Shown: positions 32,906-42,410 of the stretch, piece after piece
Numbering within the stretch: the first letter of the stretch is position 1
Layout of the letters: each line of letters starts with the position of its first letter
Source of the DNA: an uncultured Ilumatobacter sp.
GTDB lineage: Bacteria; Actinomycetota; Acidimicrobiia; Acidimicrobiales; Ilumatobacteraceae
Direction of reading: 5' to 3'
DNA: 46,783 nt
Assembly (NCBI GenBank): GCA_938091165.1
Contig: CALKNK010000027.1
Coordinates: forward strand, 1 to 46,783
Translations under genes and position numbers: made by a program
Notes under the pieces: generated by a model
Seen by the model: only the letters and a program-made list of their open reading frames with translations
Told to the model about the DNA's origin: nothing
Databases searched by the model: none

Positions 32906-34423
32906 TCAGTTAATCGAGCGTTCTTTTCCCAACCAGTACGGCTCACGGAGTACTCGCTTGAGTACCTTGCCAGCGCCCGACTTTGGGAGCGCCTCCGAAC
33001 GAAACTCGAAGCCTTTTGGCACCTTGTACCCGGCGATTCGCTCCCGACAGTGAGAGATCAGCTCTGCTTCGTCGACCTGAACCCCGGCGCGCAGCACGAT
33101 TGCCGCCTGAACTGCCTCGCCCCACTGTTTGTCGGGCACACCAAACACCGTTGCCTCGAGGACTCCAGGGTGGCTGTACAGAGCGTCCTCAACCTCAGTG
33201 CAGTACACGTTTTCTCCGCCGCTGACGATCATGTCTTTGGCGCGGTCAACGAGGAACAAATATCCGTCTTCGTCGACGTAGCCGATGTCACCAGATAGGT
33301 ACCACCCGTCATCAAGCAGCACTTCGGCTGTTTGCTCGGGCTTGTTCCAATATCCGGCCATCACGCTCGGGCCGCGCACGGCCACCTCCCCTGCCGTTCC
33401 TGGCGGTACCGCCTTGTTCGCTGGGCCGACGATCCGGATCTCCACGCCAGGAGGCCCCTGTCCGCAACTTTTGGCTCGTTTACTGTCGAGGTATCGCTCT
33501 TCGTGACGGAAGATCGCCGCTATCGGCGACAGCTCGGTTGCCCCGTAGAGGTGAATGAGCTCGCACTTGAATAGTTCATCTGCGCGCCGCAGCACCTCAA
33601 GTGCAACAGGTGAGGCGCCGTGTGACAACCAACGCATAGACGACAGGTTGCGCGGTTCGGTCGCCTGCGTTTCGCACATTGCCGACAGCATCGCTGGCAC
33701 TGCGATTGCACAGGTCGCCTGCTCGCCTTCGATGAGGTCAAGTGCTGCGCCAGAGTCGAAGGCACCAAGAATGACGTTTGAGGCGCCGACCAACGGAAGG
33801 ACTAAGGCTGAGTAAAGCCCGGCGGCGTGGAACATCGGCGCCATGGTGAGGTAGCGGTCGTCGTTCAGAATTGGCTGGGCAAGTTGGACCTGCACAGCAT
33901 TGGCCATCAGATTGGCGTGCGTCAGCATCACGCCCTTCGCTGCGCCTGTGGTGCCGCCGGTGTAGAAGAGACCAGCCAGGGTGTCGGGCACGACCTGGAC
34001 GTCGCTGATCAGGTCATCAATCGAGGCGCTAGACAGTAAGGACTCGTATTCGTCCGTGTCGAGACGGATGACTCGGTCGACCGAGGCGGCCAGCCCGCCC
34101 GGGTCACGATCGCAGATCAGCACCTTGGCGCCAGCATCCTCGGTTGCATACACCAACTCAGGCTGGGCCCATCGGGTGTTGTGTGGCACGACGACTCGGC
34201 CCGAAATCGGAATTCCGAAGAAGAGTTCGAGGAATTTGTCTGAGTTGAGCGACCACAACGCCACTCGGTCTCCCGGCGCGGTGAGTCGACGCATCAGCGC
34301 ACCAACGCGATCTATCCGTTCACCCAACTCTGCGTAGCTGCGACGGGTCTCGCCGTGCACGACTCCGGTTCGGGAGCCGAAGAGCGTTCGGGCTCGCTGG
34401 ATCGGATCGTTGATCGTGTACAC
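32906..34423 (-). CDS. Acyl-CoA ligase / fatty-acid-CoA synthetase (ANL superfamily)
   Basis: This 505-aa adenylate-forming ligase has the P-loop FYTGGTTGAAKGVMLTHANL, HLYGATELSPI, GWYLSGDIGYVDEDGYLFLVDRAKDMIVSGGENVY and catalytic Lys in KSGAGKVLKR. It starts MYTINDPIQRARTLFG, typical of actinobacterial long-chain acyl-CoA synthetases of the FadD type. It stands alone on the minus strand, after the glutamine-synthetase-like gene. The chain length of the substrate is unknown. Confidence 0.89.
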   Translation of the reverse strand: MYTINDPIQRARTLFGSRTGVVHGETRRSYAELGERIDRVGALMRRLTAPGDRVALWSLNSDKFLELFFGIPISGRVVVPHNTRWAQPELVYATEDAGAKVLICDRDPGGLAASVDRVIRLDTDEYESLLSSASIDDLISDVQVVPDTLAGLFYTGGTTGAAKGVMLTHANLMANAVQVQLAQPILNDDRYLTMAPMFHAAGLYSALVLPLVGASNVILGAFDSGAALDLIEGEQATCAIAVPAMLSAMCETQATEPRNLSSMRWLSHGASPVALEVLRRADELFKCELIHLYGATELSPIAAIFRHEERYLDSKRAKSCGQGPPGVEIRIVGPANKAVPPGTAGEVAVRGPSVMAGYWNKPEQTAEVLLDDGWYLSGDIGYVDEDGYLFLVDRAKDMIVSGGENVYCTEVEDALYSHPGVLEATVFGVPDKQWGEAVQAAIVLRAGVQVDEAELISHCRERIAGYKVPKGFEFRSEALPKSGAGKVLKRVLREPYWLGKERSIN

Positions 34424-34507
34424 GCCACTACCGTAGTTTCCTGTGCGTGATCCTGCGCACTGCTGAGGGTTCTGGTCACGCTCTTTTCTTAGCGGCGAGT
34501 GGAAGAG

Positions 34508-35854
34508 TCAAATGCGTTCGAAGTACCGGTGACGTTCCCAGTCGGTGACCGCAGCGTCGAATGCGTCGGCCTCAGTTGTGAAGAAATGTGCGTAGTGATC
34601 GACGACGCCATCGCCGAGGAGACGCCGAGTGACAGCGCTATCTCGAAAGTAGTCATTCGCCTCCCGCAATGTTCGCGGAACGTGATTCAACGCTTCAGAT
34701 GCATAGGCGTCACCGTCGAAGCGGGACGGTGGCTCGATTCGGTTTTCGATCCCGTCAAAACCACTCGCCAGCGCGGCGGTGTAAGCGAGATACGGATTGC
34801 AGTCACCGCCGGGAATCCGACATTCGATCCGCAGGCTCGGACCAGTCCCGACCACCCGGAAGCTCGCCGTGCGATTGTCGTTGGACCAGGCAATACGTGT
34901 CGGTGCCCACGACCCGTTCTGGAATCGCTTGTATGAGTTGACCGTCGGTGCAAAGAAGACCATGAAGTCCCGAAGGTGTGTCATCCACCCACCGAGGAAC
35001 CACCGAAACAGGTCGCTGCGCTCGTCGCCAGTAGCGAAAACATTCGTCTTTGCCTTCGCATCCCACAAACTCAGATGAATATGACAGCTGTTACCAGCAT
35101 CGTCGGCGTGGGGCTTGGCCATAAAAGTGACGCTCACGCCTTGGGTGTCAGCCAGTTCCTTCATACCGTGCTTCATCACCGCATGTCGGTCAGCCATCGT
35201 CAACACGTCTGCATATCGGATATTCAGCTCATGCTGCCCGACTCCCGTCTCGCCCTTCGAGTTTTCGACCGGGATGCCGCTCTGGCGGAGCGCACGACGA
35301 GCAGCGCCGACATACGACTCGATGCGCGCACCTTGTAAAAGGTGGTAGTCCTCGCTGTACCAACCGGCGGGCCGCAAGTCAGCGTGTCCAGCTTCGTGCG
35401 CGCTGCGATAGCTGTCTTGGTACAGATAGAACTCGAGTTCCGACGCGGCAAACGCTGCGTTTCCTGCCGCGGCAAGTCGGGCGATCTGGGCTCGCAACAT
35501 CGCTCTCGGCGACACCGGAACCGCGATCTCCTCAGCGTCGAGCACATCGCACAGCACCAGTGCGGTTCGATCCGTCCAAGCCGCTCGACACAGCGTGTTC
35601 AGGTCCGGAACCACGTGGAAGTCGCCATAGCCACGCTCCCAGTTCGCGTACTCGTAGCCCTCGATGACTTCCATCTCCATGTCGACAGTCAGGAGGTAGT
35701 TGCAGGCATGCGTGCCGTGATCGAGTACATCGGCCAAAAAGAACTCAGCGTCGAAACGCTTGCCCATCAGGCGACCGAGGTGATCGGCGAATGCGACGAC
35801 GACCGTGTCGATCTCGTCGCGGTCCACGCTCGTTCGCAGTTCTTCGAGGTCCAT
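34508..35854 (-). CDS. Glutamine synthetase-like enzyme (PuuA/GlnA3-4 type)
   Basis: This 448-aa type I glutamine synthetase fold protein carries the Glu/His metal-ligand blocks NSKGETGVGQHELNIRYAD and NSCHIHLSLW, then the nucleotide/ammonium region PTVNSYKRFQNGSWAPTRIAWSNDNRTASFRVV. The N-terminal beta-grasp part is short, and the adenylylation Tyr loop of GlnA is absent. Such proteins glutamylate polyamines or other amines. ATG 35854 (MDLEELRTSV) is chosen over longer starts that run into unrelated sequence. Confidence 0.87.
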   Translation of the reverse strand: MDLEELRTSVDRDEIDTVVVAFADHLGRLMGKRFDAEFFLADVLDHGTHACNYLLTVDMEMEVIEGYEYANWERGYGDFHVVPDLNTLCRAAWTDRTALVLCDVLDAEEIAVPVSPRAMLRAQIARLAAAGNAAFAASELEFYLYQDSYRSAHEAGHADLRPAGWYSEDYHLLQGARIESYVGAARRALRQSGIPVENSKGETGVGQHELNIRYADVLTMADRHAVMKHGMKELADTQGVSVTFMAKPHADDAGNSCHIHLSLWDAKAKTNVFATGDERSDLFRWFLGGWMTHLRDFMVFFAPTVNSYKRFQNGSWAPTRIAWSNDNRTASFRVVGTGPSLRIECRIPGGDCNPYLAYTAALASGFDGIENRIEPPSRFDGDAYASEALNHVPRTLREANDYFRDSAVTRRLLGDGVVDHYAHFFTTEADAFDAAVTDWERHRYFERI

Positions 35855-35969
35855 CGTCCGAGCGTAGGCGTTGGTCGCTCTGCTGGGAATCTCGCTGTGC
35901 CGATCAGGCAACATGGTCGCGTGAACCGCTCGTGAGTTCGCAGCACCACTGGCGGAGGCAACGCTCTTC

Positions 35970-37097
35970 ATGCAACATGACCACGAACATCCGACTGCAC
36001 CGTCCGCATCTGCCGATCCAACTGAGCCCCCTCGCAAGCCGAAGCAGGAGCAGGAGGAGGCATCGACCGATGTCACGGAAGTCGCGGACGGCATCTTGCG
36101 GACCCAGTTGCCGATCAGCATGCCCGGTCTCGGACACGTCAATTGCTATGTGCTCGAAGACGAGCGCGGCGTTGCCGTGGTCGACCCTGGGCTCCCGGGT
36201 GACGACTCGTGGGGACATCTCGTCGACCGTCTGAGCCGTGCTGGCTACGCCGTCGATGACGTGCATACGGTCGTGGTGACGCACTCCCATCCCGACCACT
36301 TCGGCGGCGCAATGCGACTGCGCTACGAGACGGGCGCTGACATCGTCACTCACGAATCGTTTCGCACGATCTTTGACACGTCCGACTTTGACGACGAGGA
36401 AGATTCGAGTGCGCTCGATCTCAACTGCCCTGACGGTCAACGCGCGGCGATGGAGCGCTATTTCTCGAAACCGTCACCGTGGGGTGGCCGTCGCGCTGGT
36501 CCGTCTGCTGAGTTCATGGAGCGGATGCGCAAGGCGAACGGCTCGGCGGGTGTCTCGTTCTCGACACCGCGCCCGACTCTGCCGTTGGTTGACGGTCAGA
36601 CGATCAAGCTGGCGCGCCGTGAGTGGGTGGCGATGCATACGCCAGGCCACACGTACGACCACCTGTGTCTCTTCGACCCCGAGTACGGCGTGATGCTGAC
36701 CGGCGATCACGTGCTGCCATCGATTACGCCGCACATCAGCGGCATGACGCCAGTGTCCGATCCGCTGGCCCAATTCTTTGAGTCGCTGCGGCGCATGGCC
36801 AACGTGGAAGACGTCTCGATCGCACTGCCGGCGCACGGCCATCCGTTCGCAGATCTCGGTGGACGCGCCGAGCACATCATCGAGCATCACGAAGACCGCC
36901 TCGACATCATTCGTGAGGCGCTCCCCGACCTGCCCAACGGCACCGTGAACGACTTCATGCGCGTCCTGTTCCGGGAACGCTCATGGGGAGAGATGGCAGA
37001 GAGCGAGACCTACGCGCACCTCGAGCACCTCCGTGAGCTTGATGAGCTGTCTCGTCATGCCGAGGACGGGTTCGCTCGATACGCGCCGGTCGGCTGA
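35970..37097 (+). CDS. Metallo-beta-lactamase-fold hydrolase
   Basis: This 375-aa MBL-fold protein has a zinc site in THSHPDHFGGAM, MHTPGHTYDH and the Asp/His in LTGDHVLPSI and PAHGHPF. The first 35 residues are acidic and low in complexity. The C-terminal region (about residues 300-375) is helical and typical of the hydroxyacylglutathione-hydrolase-like group with a winged-helix tail. GGAGG lies 11 nt upstream of ATG. It diverges from the glutamine-synthetase-like gene; the substrate is unknown. Confidence 0.85.
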   Translation: MQHDHEHPTAPSASADPTEPPRKPKQEQEEASTDVTEVADGILRTQLPISMPGLGHVNCYVLEDERGVAVVDPGLPGDDSWGHLVDRLSRAGYAVDDVHTVVVTHSHPDHFGGAMRLRYETGADIVTHESFRTIFDTSDFDDEEDSSALDLNCPDGQRAAMERYFSKPSPWGGRRAGPSAEFMERMRKANGSAGVSFSTPRPTLPLVDGQTIKLARREWVAMHTPGHTYDHLCLFDPEYGVMLTGDHVLPSITPHISGMTPVSDPLAQFFESLRRMANVEDVSIALPAHGHPFADLGGRAEHIIEHHEDRLDIIREALPDLPNGTVNDFMRVLFRERSWGEMAESETYAHLEHLRELDELSRHAEDGFARYAPVG

Positions 37098-37106
37098 GCG
37101 ACTTCG

Positions 37107-38186
37107 TCAGCCTTGGCTCGGGGCGTCTGCAGGCTCCCCGCCAGGAGGTGGCCCGCCAGGAGGTGGTCCGCCAGCACCGGGCGGAGCGCCACCGGCTCCC
37201 GGGCCTCTCGCGGTGAACTCACCGTTCAGGCAGCGACCGACGTAGGGGTATGCGTCGGTGATCACGTAGGCGTATTCGCCGTCGATCTCGACGCCGTTGC
37301 ACTCGTCGAGGTCCCCGTTGGCGTCGCTCCATTCCCAGTCCGAGGTGTACGTGCCGTCCGGTGTGGTGCCGTCGATCGCCACGTCCGCGCCGCGCAGTGC
37401 ACCGGATCCGACGCAGTTGGTACCCGAGCGGGCGTCGGCCGACAGTGCGTAGCCCGATGCGTACGCATCGGACTTGGAGAAGTACATCAGGTAGCCGTCG
37501 GCAGCGAAGCCAACATGCACGAGGTCCTCATCGGTGGCATAGGCATCTGCCAATAGTTCAGAGATGCCGTGATAGTGGTACTCACCGGTCGGTTGGACGT
37601 GGGCATTGTTGAAGTCGAGACCCAGGTTGTAGACGTCCTGCAGCGCTTCGACTCGGAGGGTCTCGCCGGAGGCGCAGGTCACGGTCTCAGCGGTGGCGGG
37701 TTCAAACTTGACTCCGTTCACTGCGACGCCTGGCGTCATCGCGAATGTTGCGGCTCCGACGTAGGTCGGTACGGACGGGTACTCGTAGGAGGCGTCCTGC
37801 TCGGAGATCGTGTTTGGGTTGCCGTCGTTCGGGAACTCCCCGGTCTCGTGGTCGGGCAGTGCGTTGGACACGATCGTGCGGGTGTCGCCATCGACCGTGA
37901 CGGTGGTCATCGTGCCGAATTCTTCGTCCATCAGCGTGTACGAACCGAGCAAGCCGCTGGCCTGTTCCGTGTCGCTGTCAGTCTCGGCTGGAGCGATGGG
38001 CGGCGCACTGTCTGCGGCGGGTGCCTCGATCGTGACGGCGACCGCACGATCAACCGCTGACGTGTCGACGGAGCCCGAATCGCTGGATCCACATGCTGAC
38101 ATCAAGAGTGTCGTGCCGAGTGAAAGTGCGAGCACGGAGCGTTTGCGAAGTGGTCGTTGCATGGAATCCATCGTGCGACTGGCCAT
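37107..38186 (-). CDS. YHYH-domain lipoprotein
   Basis: This 359-aa secreted lipoprotein has a signal peptide with lipobox (LSLGTTLLMSACGSS), giving a lipidated Cys at about residue 36. The YHYH domain includes LDFNNAHVQPTGEYHYHG, VGFAADGYLMYF and SDWEWSDANGDLDECNG, with the His-rich motif that probably binds metal. The C-terminus is a Gly/Pro repeat (GAPPGAGGPPPGG). ATG 38186 has AGGTG 8 nt upstream. YHYH proteins are exported and poorly characterised. It is convergent with the MBL gene, 9 bp away. Confidence 0.84.
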   Translation of the reverse strand: MASRTMDSMQRPLRKRSVLALSLGTTLLMSACGSSDSGSVDTSAVDRAVAVTIEAPAADSAPPIAPAETDSDTEQASGLLGSYTLMDEEFGTMTTVTVDGDTRTIVSNALPDHETGEFPNDGNPNTISEQDASYEYPSVPTYVGAATFAMTPGVAVNGVKFEPATAETVTCASGETLRVEALQDVYNLGLDFNNAHVQPTGEYHYHGISELLADAYATDEDLVHVGFAADGYLMYFSKSDAYASGYALSADARSGTNCVGSGALRGADVAIDGTTPDGTYTSDWEWSDANGDLDECNGVEIDGEYAYVITDAYPYVGRCLNGEFTARGPGAGGAPPGAGGPPPGGPPPGGEPADAPSQG

Positions 38187-38256
38187 TGTGAAACACCTGT
38201 GTAAATAAACAATTTTTGGTAAGATTTTGGTAAGGGTGCAGCGAGCTGCGACCTCG

Positions 38257-39171
38257 TCACTGAAAGATCGGTGTGCCAGCCAGGTAGCCGACCTCCAGTA
38301 GTTCCGTCGTCGGGACCACCCGTGCCAGTTCATCGCGGATCGGCGCGACATCGGTCGGAACCGAGAAACCCGGCAGCCAGTCATCGTGGTGGCTCAGGAC
38401 CACCTTGCGTGGGCGCAGCATGTCCGCCTGGCGCCCAACGAATTGCGCTAGTGATCCTTGGATTGGTTCGCCATCGATGTTACCCCTGCCCGCCGCCGCC
38501 AAGATGGCCACGTCTGGCCGCAGGTTGCGGAGCACCCCTGACCAATGGCCCGAGGTGTCTTGAAAGAGCAATCGACCGTCGGGCACGTCAAGTAGGAAGA
38601 CCAAGGCTCCTCCATCACCGCGGTCGCTGTGGCCGACCATCGAGAGCATCATGTGTTCGATGGCAGCCGGCGCCAACTCGGTCCCAAGATACTCCATCAG
38701 CTTGGCCATGCGCTCCTGGCGTTCCTGATGGGTCACGCCCAGGTCACCTATACACACTTCGTCGGCCTGAGCCATTGGGCCTTGCGACCACACACAGCTG
38801 TGCTGACTCGGAAACACCGAAAGTCGTACTGTTCCTTCGGCTCGCTCCAGCTCAATGGTCTCGCCACCGGCCACCGGAATCATCCGATCAACGGCGACAC
38901 CGGCGGCTTCCATGACGCGCAGCGTTTCATAGCTGCCAATCAGAGTGGCGTCCGTGTTTGCCATCACCTGCTCTGCGCCGAAGAGGTGGTCGAAGTGCGA
39001 GTGCCCGACGATGATGTAGTCGCATTGTTCGATGTCGGCTGCACCGACTGCTGGCGACGGGCCCACTGCGTTTGCGGCACGGTCGATGTAGGCGTCAAGG
39101 AGGATGTGGATGCCAGCGGTGTGGAGGCCGAAGGTCGAACATCCGTACCAGTCGAGGGTGGTGTCGCTCAT
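38257..39171 (-). CDS. Metallo-beta-lactamase-fold hydrolase (UlaG-like)
   Basis: This 304-aa MBL-fold protein has a zinc site in IIVGHSHFDHLFGAE, a second His region PSQHSCVWSQG, and RLLFQDTSGHWS with KVVLSHHDDWLPGF downstream. It is of the beta-lactamase-like type without a winged-helix tail. It may act on a lactone or phosphodiester; nothing nearby tells which. It starts at ATG 39171, which diverges from the haloalkane dehalogenase by about 110 bp. Confidence 0.83.
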   Translation of the reverse strand: MSDTTLDWYGCSTFGLHTAGIHILLDAYIDRAANAVGPSPAVGAADIEQCDYIIVGHSHFDHLFGAEQVMANTDATLIGSYETLRVMEAAGVAVDRMIPVAGGETIELERAEGTVRLSVFPSQHSCVWSQGPMAQADEVCIGDLGVTHQERQERMAKLMEYLGTELAPAAIEHMMLSMVGHSDRGDGGALVFLLDVPDGRLLFQDTSGHWSGVLRNLRPDVAILAAAGRGNIDGEPIQGSLAQFVGRQADMLRPRKVVLSHHDDWLPGFSVPTDVAPIRDELARVVPTTELLEVGYLAGTPIFQ

Positions 39172-39284
39172 CGGCCAAAGGTAGTGAACTCGAACGCCCT
39201 CCTCACGATGGGCTGGGCAGATGGAACGCCATCTGGGGATCGGCCAGCTTTGACAGTCGGCGCGATCGCCACCAAACTCACACG

Positions 39285-40160
39285 ATGACCACCGAAGCGC
39301 TGAGCAAGCAGTACAAGACCGTCAACGGCAAGCAGATGGCGTACCACGACACCGGAGCCGGTGAGGCCGTGGTCTTTCTCCATGGCAACCCGACATCGTC
39401 GTATCTGTGGCGCGACATCATTCCGCACGTGTCGCCGCACGCCCGGTGTATCGCCCCCGACCTGATCGGCCAGGGCGACTCCGACAAGCTCGACAACCCT
39501 GGGGCCGGCTCCTACACCTTCGTCGAGCACCGCACGTACCTCGACGGACTGCTCGATCAGCTCGATCTGGGCGACAAGATCACCTTCGTCATCCACGACT
39601 GGGGTTCGGCCCTCGGCTTCGACTGGGCCAACCGGCACCGCGACCGCGTCGCAGGAATTTGCTACATGGAAGCGATTGTTCGTCCGGTCACCTGGGAGCA
39701 GTGGCCTGCAGGAGCAACCGACATCTTCAAGGCGATGCGTTCCGCTGCCGGTGAGGAGATGATCCTCACCAAGAACTTGTTCGTCGAGGCAATTCTGCCC
39801 GCCTCGATCATCCGCAAGCTCAGTGACGAGGAGATGGACGAATACCGTCGTCCATTCCTCAATGCTGGCGAGGACCGCCGTCCGACACTGACGTGGCCCC
39901 GGCAGATTCCGCTTGAGGGCGAGCCCGCTGACGTGGTCGAAATCGTGCAGTCGTATGCCGATTGGCTCTCGACGTCAGACGTGCCAAAGCTGTTCGTCAA
40001 CGCCGACCCTGGCACGATTCTCACCGGACCGCAGCGTGAGTTCGCCCGCACCTGGCCGAACCAGACCGAAGTGACCGTCGCCGGCTCACACTTCATCCAA
40101 GAGGACAGCGCCGACGAGATCGGTGGGGCACTCGCTGGCTGGCTTCCAACGAGGTCATGA
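39285..40160 (+). CDS. dhaA: Haloalkane dehalogenase (HLD-II type)
   Basis: This 291-aa alpha/beta hydrolase cleaves carbon-halogen bonds hydrolytically. The pentad can be read: nucleophile Asp105 in VIHDWGSALGFDWA, halide-stabilising Trp106 and Asn35 in LHGNPTSSYLW, catalytic Glu in YMEAIVRP and His in AGSHFIQEDS. The positions agree with LinB (Asp108, Trp109). ATG 39285 starts just before the core. It overlaps the MatB-like gene by 4 nt (ATGA), so the two are co-transcribed. The substrate is unknown; related enzymes are frequent in marine and soil Actinomycetota. Confidence 0.91.
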   Translation: MTTEALSKQYKTVNGKQMAYHDTGAGEAVVFLHGNPTSSYLWRDIIPHVSPHARCIAPDLIGQGDSDKLDNPGAGSYTFVEHRTYLDGLLDQLDLGDKITFVIHDWGSALGFDWANRHRDRVAGICYMEAIVRPVTWEQWPAGATDIFKAMRSAAGEEMILTKNLFVEAILPASIIRKLSDEEMDEYRRPFLNAGEDRRPTLTWPRQIPLEGEPADVVEIVQSYADWLSTSDVPKLFVNADPGTILTGPQREFARTWPNQTEVTVAGSHFIQEDSADEIGGALAGWLPTRS

Positions 40161-41647
40161 CAAACCTGTATTCGACGCTGTCCGAGCGGTTTGCGACGCG
40201 CCTCGACTCGATCTTTCTTCGGGTCCCTGGCGGAGCGTCGCTCACGTACCGCGACGTCGATCATCGCTCGGCGCGCATGGCAACGGCCTTGCGCGATCTT
40301 GGCGTCGCAGTAGGCGACCGTGTCGTGGTCCAGGTCGACAAGTCGACCGACAACGTTGCGCTGTATCTCGCCTGTCTGCGAATTGGTGCGGTGTTCCTTC
40401 CATTGAACACCGCGTATACGCCCGGCGAGGTTGAGTACTTCGTCGATGATGCGGCTCCGGCGCTGGTCGTCGCCAGACCAGGAACCCTTGGTGATCTCGC
40501 GGTCGCCACGGTGCATCTCGGGACGGCCGGTGATGGATCATTCGCCACGGCTGTTGACCACGCTGCACCGAGCGACGAGATCGTTGAGCGCGGCGCCGGC
40601 GATCTTGCCGCGATGCTGTACACGTCCGGCACGACGGGGCGTTCGAAGGGCGCCATGCTCACGCACGCCAACCTCGAATCAAACGCGTTGGCGCTGCACG
40701 ACATCTGGGGCTTCGGTCCTGATGACATCCTCTTGCACACACTGCCGATCTTCCACGTGCACGGCCTGTTCGTCGCGCTGCACTGCACCATGCTGAGCGG
40801 TAACGAGGTGATCTTCCTGCCGAAGTTCGACGTCGGTGCCGTCGTCGACAACCTGCCCGATGCCACGGTCATGATGGGGGTACCCACGCAGTACACCCGT
40901 CTGCTTGGCGATGCCCGATTCGATGCCGCGGCGTGTGCGTCGGTTCGACTCTTCACATCTGGTTCGGCGCCAATGACCGAAGCCGTGCACGCCGAATTCA
41001 CCGCACGCACCGCTCTGCAGATCCTCGAGCGGTACGGCATGACCGAGGCCGGCATGATCACGTCGAACCCATATGACGGTCAACGCGTCCCTGGCACCGT
41101 TGGCTTCGCGCTTCCCGATGTCGAGCTGCGGGTCAGCGACGATGCTGGCATTCCGGTGCCGACTGGCGTGACCGGGGTTGTCGAGATCCGCTCCCCCGGT
41201 CTCTTCGCCGGCTACTGGCGAATGCCGGACAAGACCGCCTCCGAACATCGAGCGGGGGGCTGGTTCATCACGGGTGATGTTGGCTCCGTTGATGCGGAGG
41301 GCCGGCTGACCCTTGAGGGCCGATCGAGCGACATGATTATCAGCGGTGGGTACAACGTGTATCCGAAGGAAGTCGAGATGGTTCTCGATGACGTTCCCGG
41401 TGTACTCGAGACGGGGGTGATCGGGGTCCCGCATCCTGACTTTGGCGAGGCGGTGGTTGCCGTGGTCGTGCGTGACGACTCCGTCGAGGTAAGCGATGCA
41501 GCGCTCGCAGCGTCACTAGACGGCGTGCTTGCGCGGTTCAAACATCCCAAGACGTACATCGCCGCCGACGAGCTGCCGCGCAATGCAATGTCGAAGGTGC
41601 AAAAGGCGGCGCTGCGTCGCGTGCACGCCGACCTTTTCACATCGTGA
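40157..41647 (+). CDS. matB: Malonyl-CoA synthetase-like acyl-CoA ligase
   Basis: This 496-aa ANL ligase has MLYTSGTTGRSKGAMLTHANL, TLPIFHVHGLFVALH, LERYGMTEAGMITSNPYDGQRVPGTVGFALPDV and catalytic Lys in AMSKVQKAALR. The RYGMTEAGM and SNPYDGxRxPGTVG blocks are typical of MatB, which makes malonyl-CoA or methylmalonyl-CoA from the free diacid. It is translationally coupled to the haloalkane dehalogenase, which is unusual. Confidence 0.84.
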   Translation: MTNLYSTLSERFATRLDSIFLRVPGGASLTYRDVDHRSARMATALRDLGVAVGDRVVVQVDKSTDNVALYLACLRIGAVFLPLNTAYTPGEVEYFVDDAAPALVVARPGTLGDLAVATVHLGTAGDGSFATAVDHAAPSDEIVERGAGDLAAMLYTSGTTGRSKGAMLTHANLESNALALHDIWGFGPDDILLHTLPIFHVHGLFVALHCTMLSGNEVIFLPKFDVGAVVDNLPDATVMMGVPTQYTRLLGDARFDAAACASVRLFTSGSAPMTEAVHAEFTARTALQILERYGMTEAGMITSNPYDGQRVPGTVGFALPDVELRVSDDAGIPVPTGVTGVVEIRSPGLFAGYWRMPDKTASEHRAGGWFITGDVGSVDAEGRLTLEGRSSDMIISGGYNVYPKEVEMVLDDVPGVLETGVIGVPHPDFGEAVVAVVVRDDSVEVSDAALAASLDGVLARFKHPKTYIAADELPRNAMSKVQKAALRRVHADLFTS

Positions 41648-41701
41648 ACGCTCGACGCCGGGTGACCAATCCGACTCAGGTCGACGGCTGGGCCTGCCGG
41701 C

Positions 41702-42040
41702 TCACGATGCTTCACTCCCGATATTGACGACGGTCTTCCCGCTGATGGTGCCAGCCTCAATTGCTCGGATCGCGTCAGGAGTCTGATCGAGCGCAGCGCG
41801 GCCTCCAATGGCCGGGGCCATGTCGCCGGCGGAAAGCATCTCGACGAGCCCATCGATGAACTCTCGCTGCTGATGAAGAACGTCATGCGTTGCTTGACGA
41901 ACAGCGACACCAGCACGGCGCGGAGGTTGCGACCGATTCCCCCCGGTCCACCGCACGCCGTCCTCGCCGCCGACGATCACGTGGGTGCCGCGGGCAGCGA
42001 GCACATGTCGGAGTTTCGACAGCGGAGTGCGAAAAGTGGC
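41702..42040 (-). pseudogene. C-terminal relic of a zinc-type alcohol dehydrogenase/quinone oxidoreductase
   Basis: The readable parts are LRHVLAARGTHVIVGGEDGVRW and, after a stretch, EFIDGLVEMLSAGDMAPAIGGRAALDQTPDAIRAIEAGTISGKTVVNIG, the standard end of an MDR-family dehydrogenase. Between them the frame shifts: NLRAVLVSLFVKQRMTFFIS is in another frame. Everything N-terminal of about residue 220 of the family is gone. It lies between the MatB gene and the ferredoxin and overlaps the upstream region of the latter. I judge it non-functional. Confidence 0.75.
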
Positions 42041-42134
42041 TCGGGTCGATAGGAAGGGAGTCAATCGGCGAAGGTTTTGCCGACTCATCGAGGGCTGGCC
42101 GACATCTGAGTTCGTCCAGTCGAAAGGAGCCCCC

Positions 42135-42401
42135 ATGAAGGTTTGGATCGACCAGGACCTCTGTACCGGCGACGGACTCTGCGAAGAGATCGCCCCTGAC
42201 GTGTTTTTCGGCATGGATGATGGTCTCTTCTATGTCAAAGAGACTGCATCCAACTACGGCACCGAGAAGCTGTTCGACGGCACCGCTAATCCTGCGGGTG
42301 CCGAAGGTTTGGCCCGTTTCCCCGATTCGAGTCTCGAGAGCGTGATCGAAGCGGCCGAAGAGTGCCCTGGCGAGTGCATCTTTATCGACGTTGGCGAGTG
42401 A
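42135..42401 (+). CDS. Small ferredoxin, 3Fe-4S type, heading the suf operon
   Basis: This 88-aa ferredoxin has one Cys pair in DLCTGDGLCEEIAPDVF and a C-terminal Cys in EECPGECIF. The gap normally filled by the second Cys of CxxCxxC is Gly-Asp, giving the 3Fe-4S-like pattern seen in actinobacterial P450-partner ferredoxins. AAAGGAG lies upstream of ATG. It precedes sufB by 9 nt, so it is made with the iron-sulfur assembly machinery. An insert of about 20 residues (ETASNYGTEKLFDGTANPAG) sits in the middle. Confidence 0.83.
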   Translation: MKVWIDQDLCTGDGLCEEIAPDVFFGMDDGLFYVKETASNYGTEKLFDGTANPAGAEGLARFPDSSLESVIEAAEECPGECIFIDVGE

Positions 42402-42410
42402 CGGTCTCCC

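Noticed and set aside
37120..37210. Repeat array near the end of the YHYH gene as a CRISPR or mobile repeat
   Set aside because: The repetition is codon-level coding for Gly/Pro in the protein's tail, with no spacers.
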